Below are positions 1 to 9,524 of a DNA stretch of 50,622 nucleotides, one piece after another. The number at the start of each line of letters is the position of its first letter. The first letter of the stretch is position 1. Both the position numbers and the translations under genes were made by a program. The notes beneath the pieces were generated by a model. The model had not been told where the DNA came from, made no database searches, and saw nothing but the letters and a program-made list of their open reading frames with translations. The DNA is from Oscillibacter valericigenes (GTDB taxonomy: Bacteria > Bacillota > Clostridia > Oscillospirales > Oscillospiraceae): the NCBI RefSeq assembly GCF_016902445.1, contig NZ_JACSNX010000021.1, positions 1 to 50,622 on the forward strand, in the 5' to 3' direction.

Positions 1-2
1 CG

Positions 3-1388
3 GACGACCGTGAGACCCCGGCCTACTCCAAGCAGGACGGTGTGGACTATGTGCCCATGCGCTGCTGGAAGAACAGCCTGATCAACCTGCTGAACATCGC
101 AGGCACCGGTCCCATCCTCGGACCTATCCAGGGCATCCTGTTCGGGCCCATCGCGTTCATCACCATCCCCATCGGCAACGTCATCGGCGGCGCCATGCAC
201 GACTATTTCTCCGGCATGATCTGCCTGCGTGACGGCGGCACCCAGATGCCCACCATGATCCGCAAGTACTCCAACAAGGGCGTCTTCACCATCTACAACA
301 TCTTCCTGTGCGTGCTGCTGCTGCTGGTGGGCGCCGTGTTCGTCTACACCCCCGGCGACATTGCCGCCACGCAGGTCTTCGGCTTCGACGGCCTGCCCAC
401 CTCCGTGTCCACCTGGGTCATCTACGGTGTCATCTTCGTCTATTACCTGATCGCCACCGTGTTCCCCATCGATGCCATCATCGGCCGGATTTATCCCGTC
501 TTCGGCGCCATCCTGCTGTTCTCCGCCGTCGGCGTGTTCATCGGCATCTTTGTCAAGGGCTATCCCCTGCTGAACGTGTGGGATTCCTGGACCAGCCAGT
601 ATTTTGACTATGGTGCTTATTTTGCTGAGGGCCACTTCCTCCCTGTGTTCTTCGTGACCGTGGCCTGCGGCATTCTGTCCGGCTTCCACTCCACCCAGAC
701 CGCCATCATCACCCGTACCATGAAGAGCGAGCGGCAGGGCCGCACCACCTTCTATTGGATGATGATCCTGGAGGGCTTCATCGCCATGGTTTGGGCTGCC
801 GGCGCCATGGGCGTCTACAACCTGGGCCTGCAGGAGGCCAATGCCTCTCTGGCCACCGCCACCATCGGCGTGGTCTGCAAGGACATCCTGGGCCCTGTGG
901 GCGGCATCATCGCTCTGCTGGGCGTCATTATCCTGCCCGTCACCTCCGGCGATACCGCTCTGCGTGCCCTGCGCCTGACCGTTTCTGAGTCCTTCCACAT
1001 GGATCAGTCCAACAACGGCAAGCGCCTCTCCCTGGCTGTGCCCATCTTCGTGCTGGTGGCTGCCATCATCGTGTGGGCCAAGTTCAACAGCGACGGCTTC
1101 AACACCCTGTGGCGCTACTTCGCCTGGTCCAACCAGACGCTGTCCCTGTTTGCCTTCCTGGCCATCTCCGTGTGGATGTTTGAGAACAAGAAGGCCAAGT
1201 TTGTCTGGGTGCCGCTGATCCCCGGTGCCTTCTACACCTTCATCTGCGTCACCTACATCGCCAATGCTCAGATCGGTTTCCACATTCCCTGGACGCCCGC
1301 TTACATCATCGGTGTCTGCGCCGCCGTCGCTTATGTGGCCATCATCTGCTGGTATGGCAGCAAGCGCGCTTCCCGCCTGAAGGCATAA
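3..1388 (+). CDS. cstA: CstA-family carbon starvation transporter (5' truncated)
   Basis: Partial gene: the reading frame is open from the first bases of the window, so the N-terminus lies outside. The 461 visible residues are strongly hydrophobic, with about a dozen membrane segments. The loop around GTGPILGP followed by GGAMHDYFSGM and the 'RDGGTQMP' motif is the hallmark of the CstA family. Members import peptides or pyruvate during carbon limitation; the substrate here is not determinable from sequence. A strong bidirectional terminator follows the stop codon, so this gene ends its transcript. The next genes run on the opposite strand. Family assignment is firm, substrate open. Confidence 0.9.
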   Translation, partial: DDRETPAYSKQDGVDYVPMRCWKNSLINLLNIAGTGPILGPIQGILFGPIAFITIPIGNVIGGAMHDYFSGMICLRDGGTQMPTMIRKYSNKGVFTIYNIFLCVLLLLVGAVFVYTPGDIAATQVFGFDGLPTSVSTWVIYGVIFVYYLIATVFPIDAIIGRIYPVFGAILLFSAVGVFIGIFVKGYPLLNVWDSWTSQYFDYGAYFAEGHFLPVFFVTVACGILSGFHSTQTAIITRTMKSERQGRTTFYWMMILEGFIAMVWAAGAMGVYNLGLQEANASLATATIGVVCKDILGPVGGIIALLGVIILPVTSGDTALRALRLTVSESFHMDQSNNGKRLSLAVPIFVLVAAIIVWAKFNSDGFNTLWRYFAWSNQTLSLFAFLAISVWMFENKKAKFVWVPLIPGAFYTFICVTYIANAQIGFHIPWTPAYIIGVCAAVAYVAIICWYGSKRASRLKA

Positions 1389-1406
1389 GCCTTCCGATAC
1401 GGATCC

Positions 1407-1441
1407 AAAAAAGACGTCCCGCAGATGCGGGACGTCTTTTT
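1407..1441. terminator. Bidirectional intrinsic terminator after cstA
   Basis: A 12-bp perfect stem (AAGACGTCCCGC / GCGGGACGTCTT) with a 4-nt loop is flanked by an A-run on the left and a T-run on the right. It can stop transcripts from both sides and lies 18 nt after the cstA stop codon. Confidence 0.9.
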
Positions 1442-1767
1442 CTCTGCGGACCGGCCGCGGCCAGTGCAAGGGTATTCCCCCGGATCTTTCCCAAGGCGGG
1501 TTCGGAGCGATCACCGGGGACCATTCCTCCGCTCCAGTCTCCGGGGCCGGTATGACCGCAAGCTGTGCGGGTGCTGTCCTTTGTGTGACGGAGCGCAGAC
1601 GCCCGGCCCAAGTCTTCGGCGGGGCGCCGGAGCCCTGCCGTGGGGCCGGTCTTGAGCACCTTCTCAGCACACGGGAAGCAGCCTCCCCATTTCCCGGAAA
1701 TGCTGCGGGACCCCCGGAAGGCGTTGCCTTTCCGGGGATCCCGGTTTTGTTTTGCGCCGCCGGATCC
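1442..1767. other. Intergenic stretch, no supported gene
   Basis: These 326 bases separate convergent cstA and the antiporter operon. Open frames here have no recognisable protein character. The only structure seen is an imperfect hairpin at 1709-1740 (CCCCGGAAGGC / GCCTTTCCGGGG) just past the end of the antiporter operon. It lacks a clear T-run on the minus strand, so its role as a terminator is uncertain. Confidence 0.4.
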
Positions 1768-3711
1768 CTACAGCAGCAGGTACAGCAGCAGGACGATCAG
1801 TCCGCCGCCCGCCAGCATCAGGTCAAAGGAGAAGGTCTCCTCCGTCAGGAAGTGCCGGGGCTTGCGGCCGTATGTGCCGAAATTCTCATCGTGCTTGGGT
1901 ACAAAGATGCCGGGTGCCTTGGTAAAGAGGATCTTCTCCCCCAGCAGCACCAGCCAGTCGCCCACCGATGCCGCCACCCGGGCACACAGTGCTCCCACAA
2001 ACGTGAGCGCCGAAAGCACCGGCCGATAGACCAGGTTTTCCAGATCCAGCCGCCGGGGCCACCGGTCCAGATAGACCACACCCTCCGGCTCCTGCCGCAT
2101 CAGCAGGCCCCGCACCACCAGCAGATAGACTGCCGCACCGATCCCCAGGGAGATCAGTGCCCCCTGCAGATTCACCGCCGTGAAGTAGTGGACGCTGTGT
2201 CCGGCGTCCGCCCGCAGGAACTGCGCCGCCCATTGGGCGAGCGGCTCCATGGACATCCCCGGCGTCAGGCCCAGGAACAGCAGCAGCGCAGCGCCCGCAG
2301 ACAGTGCCACCAGCGTCCCCGGGGCCAGATAGCCCCTGACCGGCAGCCGCTGGCCGATGGCCCGGTTGGACAGGAAGATGGCCACGAACAGCTTTGTCAT
2401 ATAAGCAGCCGTCAGTCCGCCGGAGAAGAGGAACAGCCACTCCACTGCCGTGAACCAGCCGGTGGACATCCCGGCGTGCTCCAGCACACGCACATACTCT
2501 ACGATGCTCTCATGCAGCAGCGTCTTACTGACATATCCGGAAAAGCCCGGCACACCGGCAATGGAGGCCGCCCCGATAAAGAACAGGACCTTCAGCACCG
2601 GTTTGTTCCGGCCCCAGCCCCGGATGTCATTGAGATTCAGGGAATGCGTGCCGAGATACACCACGCCGGCCGAAACGAACAGCACCAGCTTGATCAGGCT
2701 GTGATTCAGCATGTGCAGCACCGTGCCCCAGGCCGCCAGGGCATTCTCCCCGGTCAGGAATCCCTGCATGGCAACCCCCACCAGAATGAAGCCGATCTGA
2801 GACATGGAGGAGCAGGCCAGCGTCCGCTTCAGGTCAATGGAAAACAGGGCCAGCACTGCTCCCAGCACCATCGTCACCACGCCCAGGGCCAGCACCACCG
2901 TGTTCCAGGGAAGGTCTGCCCAGAACAAGTACCGGGACAGGATGAGAACCCCGAAGATCCCGCTCTTGGTCAAGATGCCGGACAGCAGCGCCGACGCCGG
3001 CGCCGGCGCCACCGGATGGGCCTTTGGCAGCCAGATGTGCAGCGGGAACATACCCGCCTTGGCGCCGAAGCCCGCCAGGGCACAGCCCCCCGCCGCATAC
3101 AGCGCGCTCATCTTCTCCGGGGGCAGGCTGGCGACGGCGTCCGCCATGGCGTCAAACGCCAGCGTCCCCAGCAGATGCTTCAGCAGGATCAGCCCCGCCA
3201 GCAGCGCCATGCCGCCGATCACCGCCACCGCCAGATACGTCTGTCCGGCCCGGAGCGCCTCCTCCGTCTCATTCTGTGCCACCCAGACATAGGAGGTGAA
3301 GGACATCATCTCAAAAAACACGAACAGCGTAAACAGATCCGCTGCCAGAAAGACGCCCATCAGGGCCCCCAGCGTCAGGAGCCAGAAGAAGTAAAAGCGA
3401 TTGCACCCGTCTGCGGATGCAAAATAGCTGGGGCAGTTCAGTCCCGTGCCAGCCCAGAGGAAGGCGCTCACCAGGGCCAGCAGTCCGTGAAGGCTCCCGG
3501 CCTGGAACCGCAGGCCGAAGCCGCAGACCCCGGGCAGCTCCAGACTGGCCTCCGGCCACAGCAACAGCAGCAGAGCCGCCGCCAGCTCCACCAGCGGCAC
3601 GATCTGGATCAGCCGATTCCGGTATTCCCGGCTCCGCCGCCGCAGCGGATACACCCAGGCAGAGGTCAGGAGCGGAAACAGCACCAAGAACAGCAGCAAT
3701 GCCTTTTCCAT
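1768..3711 (-). CDS. Mrp/MBH-like antiporter subunit, ND5/HyfB type, with C-terminal extension
   Basis: A 647-residue polytopic protein of the proton-conducting membrane transporter family (NuoL/M/N, MrpA/D, HyfB). Key polar residues of a proton channel are visible: Glu134 in VFFEMMS, Lys218 in GAKAGMFPLH, Lys230 in the following WLPKAHP, and Lys249 in LTKSG. It is the longest of four such subunits here. After the usual 14 helices there is an extra segment of roughly 150 residues with a charged loop and a final helix, reminiscent of HyfB-type or NuoL-type C-termini. It is the last gene of the operon, starting 9 nt after its upstream neighbour. It probably moves H+ or Na+ as part of the membrane complex. 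The exact orthology (MrpA-like or HyfB-like) is unresolved. Confidence 0.85.
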   Translation of the reverse strand: MEKALLLFLVLFPLLTSAWVYPLRRRSREYRNRLIQIVPLVELAAALLLLLWPEASLELPGVCGFGLRFQAGSLHGLLALVSAFLWAGTGLNCPSYFASADGCNRFYFFWLLTLGALMGVFLAADLFTLFVFFEMMSFTSYVWVAQNETEEALRAGQTYLAVAVIGGMALLAGLILLKHLLGTLAFDAMADAVASLPPEKMSALYAAGGCALAGFGAKAGMFPLHIWLPKAHPVAPAPASALLSGILTKSGIFGVLILSRYLFWADLPWNTVVLALGVVTMVLGAVLALFSIDLKRTLACSSMSQIGFILVGVAMQGFLTGENALAAWGTVLHMLNHSLIKLVLFVSAGVVYLGTHSLNLNDIRGWGRNKPVLKVLFFIGAASIAGVPGFSGYVSKTLLHESIVEYVRVLEHAGMSTGWFTAVEWLFLFSGGLTAAYMTKLFVAIFLSNRAIGQRLPVRGYLAPGTLVALSAGAALLLFLGLTPGMSMEPLAQWAAQFLRADAGHSVHYFTAVNLQGALISLGIGAAVYLLVVRGLLMRQEPEGVVYLDRWPRRLDLENLVYRPVLSALTFVGALCARVAASVGDWLVLLGEKILFTKAPGIFVPKHDENFGTYGRKPRHFLTEETFSFDLMLAGGGLIVLLLYLLL

Positions 3712-3720
3712 GCGTCCTCC

Positions 3721-5211
3721 TTACCAGACCCGCTGCACCGCGGTCCACAAAAAGCCGATCACACTGTTGGAGCAAAGCGCCAGTGCCACGCCTGCCGCTG
3801 TCAGCAGTGCCAGCGGCACCCACATAGAGGGGGCAGGGTCATGCACCCGCTCCAGCGCCGCCCGGTCCAGCTCGCCCACCGGGAAATAGGCCCGCACCAC
3901 GATGGACAGCATGTACAGCGTCGTCAGCAGCGTAGACAGGATCAGTGCCCCGATGCCCGCATAGGCCAGCGGATTCTGGGATGCCACCGCCGCCTCTGCG
4001 ATCATCCATTTCCCGGCAAAGCCGCCCAGCGGCGGCACGCCGATCAGCGCAAAGGAGGACACGGTGAAGGTGGCAAAGACGATGGGCATCGCCCGGCCGA
4101 AGTCCTCCAGCTCATAGATATACTCCCTGCCGCTCTTGACGATGATGGCACCGGCACAGCAGAACATGGTGATCTTGGTAAAGGCGTGATAGACCATGTG
4201 GGTCATCCCGCCCACGATGCCGCCCGGCGTCATCAGCGTCAGGGCAAACAGGATGTAGGACAGATTGCTCACCGTGGAAAATGCCAGCCGCCGCTTCAGA
4301 TGAGGCGTCCGCAGCGCCCGGGCGGATCCATAGACGATGGTCACGATGGTGGCCGTCATCACCACGGTCTGGGCCCAGCTCCCCCGCAGGAAATCCGCCC
4401 CGAAGCCGTAGTAGATCAGCCGCAGCACGGCAAACGCACCGGCCTTCACCACCGCCACCGCATGCAGCAGGGCGGAGACCGGCGTGGGCGCCACAGAGGC
4501 GTCCGGCAGCCAGCCGTGGAAGGGGAAGATGGCCGCCTTCACGCCGAAGCCGAAGAAGGCCGCCACAAAGGCCAGCCGCAGCGCCTCCTCGTTTCCGGCC
4601 GCCAGGCCCTTGTCCAGGATCCCCCCGTATTGAAAGTTCAGATGACCCACCCCGTAGTTGAGCAGAAAGACCATGCCGATGAAGGCAAAGGCGGCACCGG
4701 TGATGGAATATACCAGGTATTTGCGGCCGGCATAGCGGGCCTTTTCATCCATGGCGTGCATCACCAGCGGCAGCGTCGTCAGCGTCAGCGCCTCGTAGAA
4801 AAAGTAGAGCGACAGGAAGTCCTCCGAATAGGCGATCCCCAGCACCACGCCGTAGGCCACCAGCCAGAAGGCGAAGAAGCGATTCTCGTGCCCCTCGTGG
4901 GACATGTAATCCAGAGAATACGCCGTCACCAGCGGCCACAGGACAGACACGATGCTGCCGTAGACGATGGACGCACCGTCGATCCGCAGGGAGATGGAAA
5001 ACACCTCGCTGAAGCTCACCAGGATACAGGCCAGAAAATCGCTGTCATGCAGATAGGTCAGGATGACACAGGCCAGAGACAATGCCGACGTCACCAGGGA
5101 CGATGCCATGACGTAGCGGCTGCGCACCTTGCGGCTCTTCGGCTGCAGGATCAGCAGCCCGATCCCCAGCAGCATGGGCAGCAGAATGGGCAGCGTTAAA
5201 AAGCGGTTCAC
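3721..5211 (-). CDS. Mrp/MBH-like antiporter subunit, ND2/ND4 type
   Basis: A 496-residue member of the NuoL/M/N-MrpA/D family. The transmembrane Glu of FFYEAL (about residue 140), the Lys of GVKAAIFPFHGWLPDA and the Lys of VVKAGAF are all present, as expected of a working ion channel. I place the start at the GTG at 5211 because GGGGAGG lies 7 nt upstream and the membrane segment VNRFLTLPILLP begins there. A further in-frame GTG at 5238 gives a longer version that looks unlikely. It starts 33 nt after the preceding antiporter gene ends. It is the third of four large antiporter-like subunits in this operon, two more than a normal Mrp complex has. Confidence 0.85.
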   Translation of the reverse strand: MNRFLTLPILLPMLLGIGLLILQPKSRKVRSRYVMASSLVTSALSLACVILTYLHDSDFLACILVSFSEVFSISLRIDGASIVYGSIVSVLWPLVTAYSLDYMSHEGHENRFFAFWLVAYGVVLGIAYSEDFLSLYFFYEALTLTTLPLVMHAMDEKARYAGRKYLVYSITGAAFAFIGMVFLLNYGVGHLNFQYGGILDKGLAAGNEEALRLAFVAAFFGFGVKAAIFPFHGWLPDASVAPTPVSALLHAVAVVKAGAFAVLRLIYYGFGADFLRGSWAQTVVMTATIVTIVYGSARALRTPHLKRRLAFSTVSNLSYILFALTLMTPGGIVGGMTHMVYHAFTKITMFCCAGAIIVKSGREYIYELEDFGRAMPIVFATFTVSSFALIGVPPLGGFAGKWMIAEAAVASQNPLAYAGIGALILSTLLTTLYMLSIVVRAYFPVGELDRAALERVHDPAPSMWVPLALLTAAGVALALCSNSVIGFLWTAVQRVW

Positions 5212-5244
5212 AGGCACACCTCCCCTCTCAGTCGTCACACAGGA

Positions 5245-6693
5245 TCAGAACCATCTGGCAGCCAGCAGGCCCAGCCAGTGGATGGCCGTCCCCGGCAGCA
5301 GGCCCAGCAGCACCAGCGCCGCGCAGAAGGCGATCATGGGCCAGGTCATCTCCGGCCCCACCTCCCGCCGCTCCGTGATAAAGTCCCGCCCCGGGAAAAA
5401 GCCATTTGTCACAATGGGCAGCAGGTACCCCGCCGTCAGCAGGGCGGATACCACCAGCACCACCAGGCCGGCAATGCCGAATGCCTGCAGCGGCGCCTCC
5501 AGCCCCGCGTCCAGCAAATACCATTTGCTGACAAAGCCCGCCAGCGGCGGGATGCCGATCAGAGACAGGGCAGCCAGTGTAAAGCACCACATGGTCACCG
5601 GCATCCGCCGGCCGATGCCCCGCAGCTGGTCCACCCGCGTCAGATTGGTGGAGAAAATGACAGCGCCCGCCGCCAGGAAGAGGGTATCCTTTGCCAGCGC
5701 GTGAAAGACCAGCTGCAGCAGGGACGCCTGGACGCCCTCCTCCGTCAGCAGCATCAGGCCGAACAGCACATAGGACACCTGGCTCACCGTGGAGTATGCC
5801 AGCCGCCGCTTCAGCTGCTTTTCCCGATAGGCCAGCATGGACCCCACAAAAACAGTGACCAGCGCCAGTGTCAGCAGCACATACTGGGGCCAGCTGCCCG
5901 CCAGGAACTCCGGCCCGAACATGTAGTAGGTCACCCGGATCACCGCGATGATGCCGCCCTTGGTGATGACGCCGGAGAGCACGGCGGAGGCCGGCGCCGG
6001 TGCCACCGGGTGGGCCGCCGGCAGCCAGGACTGCATGGGCATCATGCCCGCCTTGGCGCCGAAGCCCACGATCATCAGGCAGTACACTACCAGCAGCATG
6101 GGCCGGTGCTCCGCCGCCCGGGCCAGGTCGATGGCCCCGCCGGGCTGGAAGTCCGGCACGGTCAGGTAATAGGCGATGAAGAAATAGCCCGCCAGTGCCA
6201 TGCCGGCGCCGAACACCGAGTAGCCCAGGTACTTGAAGCCCGCGCGCCGCGCTGCCGGCGTGGCGTTGTGCAGTACCAGCGGCACCGTGATCAGGGACAT
6301 CATCTCAAAGAACATGTACATGGTCACGAAATTGGCTGCCTGGGCAAGGCCCATCAGGACACCCAGCGTCATGGTGTAAAAGCCCATGAACTGGTTGCCG
6401 CGCCCGGTGTGGCGGATATAGGGCTTGGTGAAGATCACCACCGGTGCCCAGATGCACACCACCAGCACCATGAAGAATTTGGACAGCCAGTCGCTGTTCA
6501 GCACCAGGCCCAGCTCCCCCTGGATGGTCAGCAGCCACAGCCGCTGCGTGGGCATCGTGCAGTTTGCCAGCACCAGCACGGCGGTGGTCACGATCAGTGT
6601 CACCACCAGCCAGTCTCGGTATATTTCATTTTTCTGCCGGAACACAAAGATCCCGCCGATCAGCGGCACCAGGATAGGCAGCAGCAACAGCAT
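5245..6693 (-). CDS. Mrp/MBH-like antiporter subunit, ND4/MrpD type
   Basis: A 482-residue polytopic protein of the NuoL/M/N-MrpA/D family. It carries FFEMMSLITVP with the conserved transmembrane Glu, GFGAKAGMMPMQSWLP with the conserved Lys, a VITKGG Lys and the LKRRLAYSTVSQ segment after the central half. It is separated from the mrpD-like gene by 30 nt and precedes another homologue by 33 nt. Its resemblance to the two downstream homologues suggests that they arose by duplication. The part is inferred to be an ion-translocating module of the membrane complex; which cation it carries cannot be read from the sequence. Confidence 0.85.
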   Translation of the reverse strand: MLLLLPILVPLIGGIFVFRQKNEIYRDWLVVTLIVTTAVLVLANCTMPTQRLWLLTIQGELGLVLNSDWLSKFFMVLVVCIWAPVVIFTKPYIRHTGRGNQFMGFYTMTLGVLMGLAQAANFVTMYMFFEMMSLITVPLVLHNATPAARRAGFKYLGYSVFGAGMALAGYFFIAYYLTVPDFQPGGAIDLARAAEHRPMLLVVYCLMIVGFGAKAGMMPMQSWLPAAHPVAPAPASAVLSGVITKGGIIAVIRVTYYMFGPEFLAGSWPQYVLLTLALVTVFVGSMLAYREKQLKRRLAYSTVSQVSYVLFGLMLLTEEGVQASLLQLVFHALAKDTLFLAAGAVIFSTNLTRVDQLRGIGRRMPVTMWCFTLAALSLIGIPPLAGFVSKWYLLDAGLEAPLQAFGIAGLVVLVVSALLTAGYLLPIVTNGFFPGRDFITERREVGPEMTWPMIAFCAALVLLGLLPGTAIHWLGLLAARWF

Positions 6694-6723
6694 GGGCGTA
6701 CTCCCTTACAAACACAAACAAAC

Positions 6724-8238
6724 TCAGATCAGCCGGACACCCGCCTCGATCACATCGGTGATGGGGTGGTAGAAAATGCCCAGCACAAAGATCGCAGCGA
6801 CCAGCAGGATATCCGCCGCCGTGAAGGCCTGGTCAAAGGCCAGTTCCCCTGCGTGGACATCAGCCAGAACTGCCGCCTCGTCCTCCGCCGGCGGCTTCAC
6901 CCAGATGGCCAGCAGCGCCGGCACGTAGTACAGGGCGTTCAGCACAGTGGACAGGGCGATGGTCAGCAGCGTCATGGCCGTCATGCCGGTGGGCAGGGAC
7001 GCGTTGGCGAAATACAGCTTGGAGACGAAACCGCCGAACAGCGGGATACCGATCATGGACAGGGCCCCCACCGTAAAGCCGAGACCCGCCCCCACGTCCC
7101 GGTAGGCACTGCCCCGCAGATTTTTCAGGCTCTTGTGGTGGCCGCTGACAGCAGAGAGCCTGCCGGCGCACAGGAACAGCAGCGGCTTGCAGCAGGCGTG
7201 GACCAGGATGTGGAAGCAGGAGGCCACCAGCCCCTCTACAGTCCCCAGTCCGATCCCCATGAAGATGTACCCGATCTGCGCCACGGAGGAATAGGCCAGC
7301 ATCCGTTTGATGTGGCTTTCCCGCATGGCGGCCAGGGACCCGAAGATCATTCCCAGCACGCCGAAGGCCAGGATCACATCGGCAGCTCCCAGCTCCACGA
7401 TCAGCTCCAGGGAGAACACCCGCAGGATCATCAGCAGCAACAGCACGATATATCCCTTCAGCACCAGGCCGGACAGGATCGCGGAGGACGCCGTGGTGGC
7501 ACCGCCGTGAGCGTCCGGCAGCCACAGATGGAAGGGGAACATGGCGCTTTTGACGCCCAGCCCCGCTGTGATGAGGCCGACCGACACTGTCAGCGGGATC
7601 GCATAGTCTCCGGTGACCTTCAGCCCCTCCACCGCCTCCGACAGGGACGGCATCAGCAGATAGCCGGTGATGCTGTTCAGGACCGTCAGCCCGATCAGAA
7701 ACAGGCCGGACCCCACCAGGCTCATAAAGAGATACCGGATGGTGGCAATCAGGTTGGGGCCGTTGTCCTTGGCCATCACCAGGGCGCAGGCGGCAATCGT
7801 GCTGATCTCGATGAACACATACCCGGTGAAGGCGTCATTGGTATAGGTCAGCGCCAGCAAAGACGCCAGGATCATATTGACCATGACGAAATAGAGCCTC
7901 TGCTTTTGCGGCAGGATATCCTGAAAGAGATCCCGCCGTCCTCCAGCCAGGGAGGTCCCCATCACCAGGGAAAACACGGTGGTCAGCAGCGCCTGCAGCG
8001 GCCCGCACTTGATGGCGTTGCCGTAGGGGGCGAGAAAGCGGCCCATGGTATACGTAAAGCTCAGATCTCCCAGGTAGGTGTACTCCAGCACGAACGCATT
8101 CAGCACTGCAGAGGCCGCACAGACTCCGATGGTGACCCAGTATGCGGCCCGGCCGCTGCGGATGGTGGCCGTGAGGATGCCTGCCAAAATGGCCAGGAAG
8201 ATGGAGAAGAAGGGAAAATTCTCTATAAACGGCCGCAT
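6724..8238 (-). CDS. mrpD: Mrp antiporter subunit D-like protein (MbhH-like)
   Basis: A 504-residue antiporter-type subunit placed directly after mrpC, the position of mrpD in Mrp operons and mbhH in membrane-bound hydrogenase operons. Visible family features are YVFIEIST (transmembrane Glu), GLGVKSAMFPFHLWLPDAH (Lys and the signature WLPDAH), LVLKGY (Lys) and IKRMLAYSSVAQIGYI. Its start codon overlaps the mrpC stop by one base, so the two are translationally coupled. Mrp complexes exchange cytoplasmic Na+ or K+ for external protons. Here the complex would contain this subunit plus three homologues encoded downstream. Confidence 0.88.
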   Translation of the reverse strand: MRPFIENFPFFSIFLAILAGILTATIRSGRAAYWVTIGVCAASAVLNAFVLEYTYLGDLSFTYTMGRFLAPYGNAIKCGPLQALLTTVFSLVMGTSLAGGRRDLFQDILPQKQRLYFVMVNMILASLLALTYTNDAFTGYVFIEISTIAACALVMAKDNGPNLIATIRYLFMSLVGSGLFLIGLTVLNSITGYLLMPSLSEAVEGLKVTGDYAIPLTVSVGLITAGLGVKSAMFPFHLWLPDAHGGATTASSAILSGLVLKGYIVLLLLMILRVFSLELIVELGAADVILAFGVLGMIFGSLAAMRESHIKRMLAYSSVAQIGYIFMGIGLGTVEGLVASCFHILVHACCKPLLFLCAGRLSAVSGHHKSLKNLRGSAYRDVGAGLGFTVGALSMIGIPLFGGFVSKLYFANASLPTGMTAMTLLTIALSTVLNALYYVPALLAIWVKPPAEDEAAVLADVHAGELAFDQAFTAADILLVAAIFVLGIFYHPITDVIEAGVRLI

Positions 8239-8609
8239 CAGTCGTCCTCCTTCTTCGCCCGGTCCAGCAGTTCCCGCATCTCGATCGTGCCGTAGCGGCG
8301 GTAGATCCGCTGGATCAAAGCCAGGGAGAACGCCGTGATGGAGACGGACACCACAATGCCGGTCAGCACCAGGCCGCTGGGAATGGGATTGATGTACAGC
8401 GGATCAAAGCCGCGGTCCCCCACGATGGGCGCCACGCCGCCGTCGATATAGCCCAGAGAGGCCAGCAGCATGAAGATGGCGGAGTCCATGATATTGAATC
8501 CGATCACCTTCCGCAGGAGGTTCTGCTGCAGCATCAGGTTCGTAAAGCCGATCCCGAACAGGATGACCGCCGTGACTGCGTACCGGTTCTGGATGATATC
8601 CGACAGCAT
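8238..8609 (-). CDS. mrpC: Mrp antiporter subunit C (NuoK/MbhG-like)
   Basis: A 123-residue protein with three membrane helices, the size and pattern of MrpC/MnhC, the homologue of NuoK. Characteristic segments are GIGFTNLMLQQNLLRKVIGFNIMDSAIFML and a third helix GLVLTGIVVSVSITAFSLAL followed by a positively charged tail. The gene starts 15 nt after the MnhB-type gene. In the complex this subunit sits next to the antiporter subunits and helps form the lateral ion path. Confidence 0.92.
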   Translation of the reverse strand: MLSDIIQNRYAVTAVILFGIGFTNLMLQQNLLRKVIGFNIMDSAIFMLLASLGYIDGGVAPIVGDRGFDPLYINPIPSGLVLTGIVVSVSITAFSLALIQRIYRRYGTIEMRELLDRAKKEDD

Positions 8610-8624
8610 CTCTCTCCTCCTCTC

Positions 8625-9524
8625 TCAGATCTCGCCCCGGGAAAACAGGGCATAAAAGCCATACATGGTGCAGGCCACCACCAGTCCCACCGCCAGGTCG
8701 ATCAGCAGGATCATGCCGGCCAGATGGTTCGGCAGCCCATTGGCCCCGATGAAGATATAGATCCCGTACAGCACCGCGTACAGCATCAGGCCAAACGTCC
8801 GCACCACGCTGTAGGTCCGCCGGTTCATGAACCGCTGTGTGCGCTGCACGCCAAAGGCGGCGGAAAACAGGATCACACCTGCGCCCAGGATCGTCCCGCC
8901 GGAAAATCCGCCTCCGGGAGAGGTCTCTCCGTTCAGCAGCACATAGATGGCGAACAGGAAGATGAACGGGGTCAGCACCTTGGCCACCTGCTGCAGGATC
9001 AGGTCCGCATGCTCCCGCGCGCCGGCCTCCTCCCGCTCCAGCTGGTGCAGCTCCCGGCCGGTGGTGTTCTTTTCATCCCGCAGCAGCAGGATCATCACCG
9101 CAGCCACGGCCAGAAACAGCACACAGCTCTCTCCCAGGGTGTCAAAGCCTCGGTAGCCGATGATCATGGCCGTCACGACGTTCTCTGAGCCGGTCTCCTC
9201 CGCGCCGTGCTCCAGATACCGCTCGGACACCTCGTTGTTGATGGGGTTGTCCTCGTCACCAAAGCCGGGCATGTTCATGACCGTCGTCAGCAGGATCGCC
9301 GCCATGACCACACAGATCACGGTGGCCGCGATGGGATACCAGTTGAAGAATTTCCGCAGCCGGTCCTTTTCCCGCCGCTCGAACTCCTCCTCTGTCGGGC
9401 GGAAGTCCCGGTGGGGCCTCCGCTCCATCACCAGCAGCGTCCGGTCCGGCGGCTCCCGGTCACCGTCCACCCAGGCCGCAAAGCGCTGCAGCCAGCCGGA
9501 TGTCTCGTCGATCTTCTTACTCAT
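8625..9524 (-). CDS. mrpB: MbhE-MnhB fusion subunit of the Mrp-like complex
   Basis: A 299-residue protein made of parts. Residues about 1-62 form a charged cytoplasmic segment. Next come a helix and an MbhE-like region with the loop MPGFGDEDNPINN and the segment AMIIGYRGFDTLGESCVLF. The last about 130 residues are an MnhB/MrpB domain with the signature GGFSGGTILGAGVIL. In classical Mrp systems the first two parts belong to the C-terminus of MrpA; in MBH systems they are separate subunits E and F. Here E and F are fused, with a hydrophilic N-terminal extension I do not recognise. It overlaps the upstream DUF4040 gene by 8 bases. Confidence 0.88.
   Translation of the reverse strand: MSKKIDETSGWLQRFAAWVDGDREPPDRTLLVMERRPHRDFRPTEEEFERREKDRLRKFFNWYPIAATVICVVMAAILLTTVMNMPGFGDEDNPINNEVSERYLEHGAEETGSENVVTAMIIGYRGFDTLGESCVLFLAVAAVMILLLRDEKNTTGRELHQLEREEAGAREHADLILQQVAKVLTPFIFLFAIYVLLNGETSPGGGFSGGTILGAGVILFSAAFGVQRTQRFMNRRTYSVVRTFGLMLYAVLYGIYIFIGANGLPNHLAGMILLIDLAVGLVVACTMYGFYALFSRGEI

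Noticed and set aside
1342..1659. Minus-strand 105-codon frame between cstA and the antiporter operon
   Set aside because: It overlaps the cstA end and the terminator hairpin; the protein has no hydrophobic or motif pattern and no ribosome binding site.
1552..5199. Plus-strand open frame of 1215 codons over the antiporter genes
   Set aside because: It is a shadow of two minus-strand membrane protein genes; the translation is Gln/His/Arg-rich low complexity with no domain, caused by GC-rich codon bias.
5278..8295. Plus-strand open frame of 1005 codons
   Set aside because: Same reason: antisense to two well-supported antiporter subunits, composition Gln/His-rich, no ribosome binding site.
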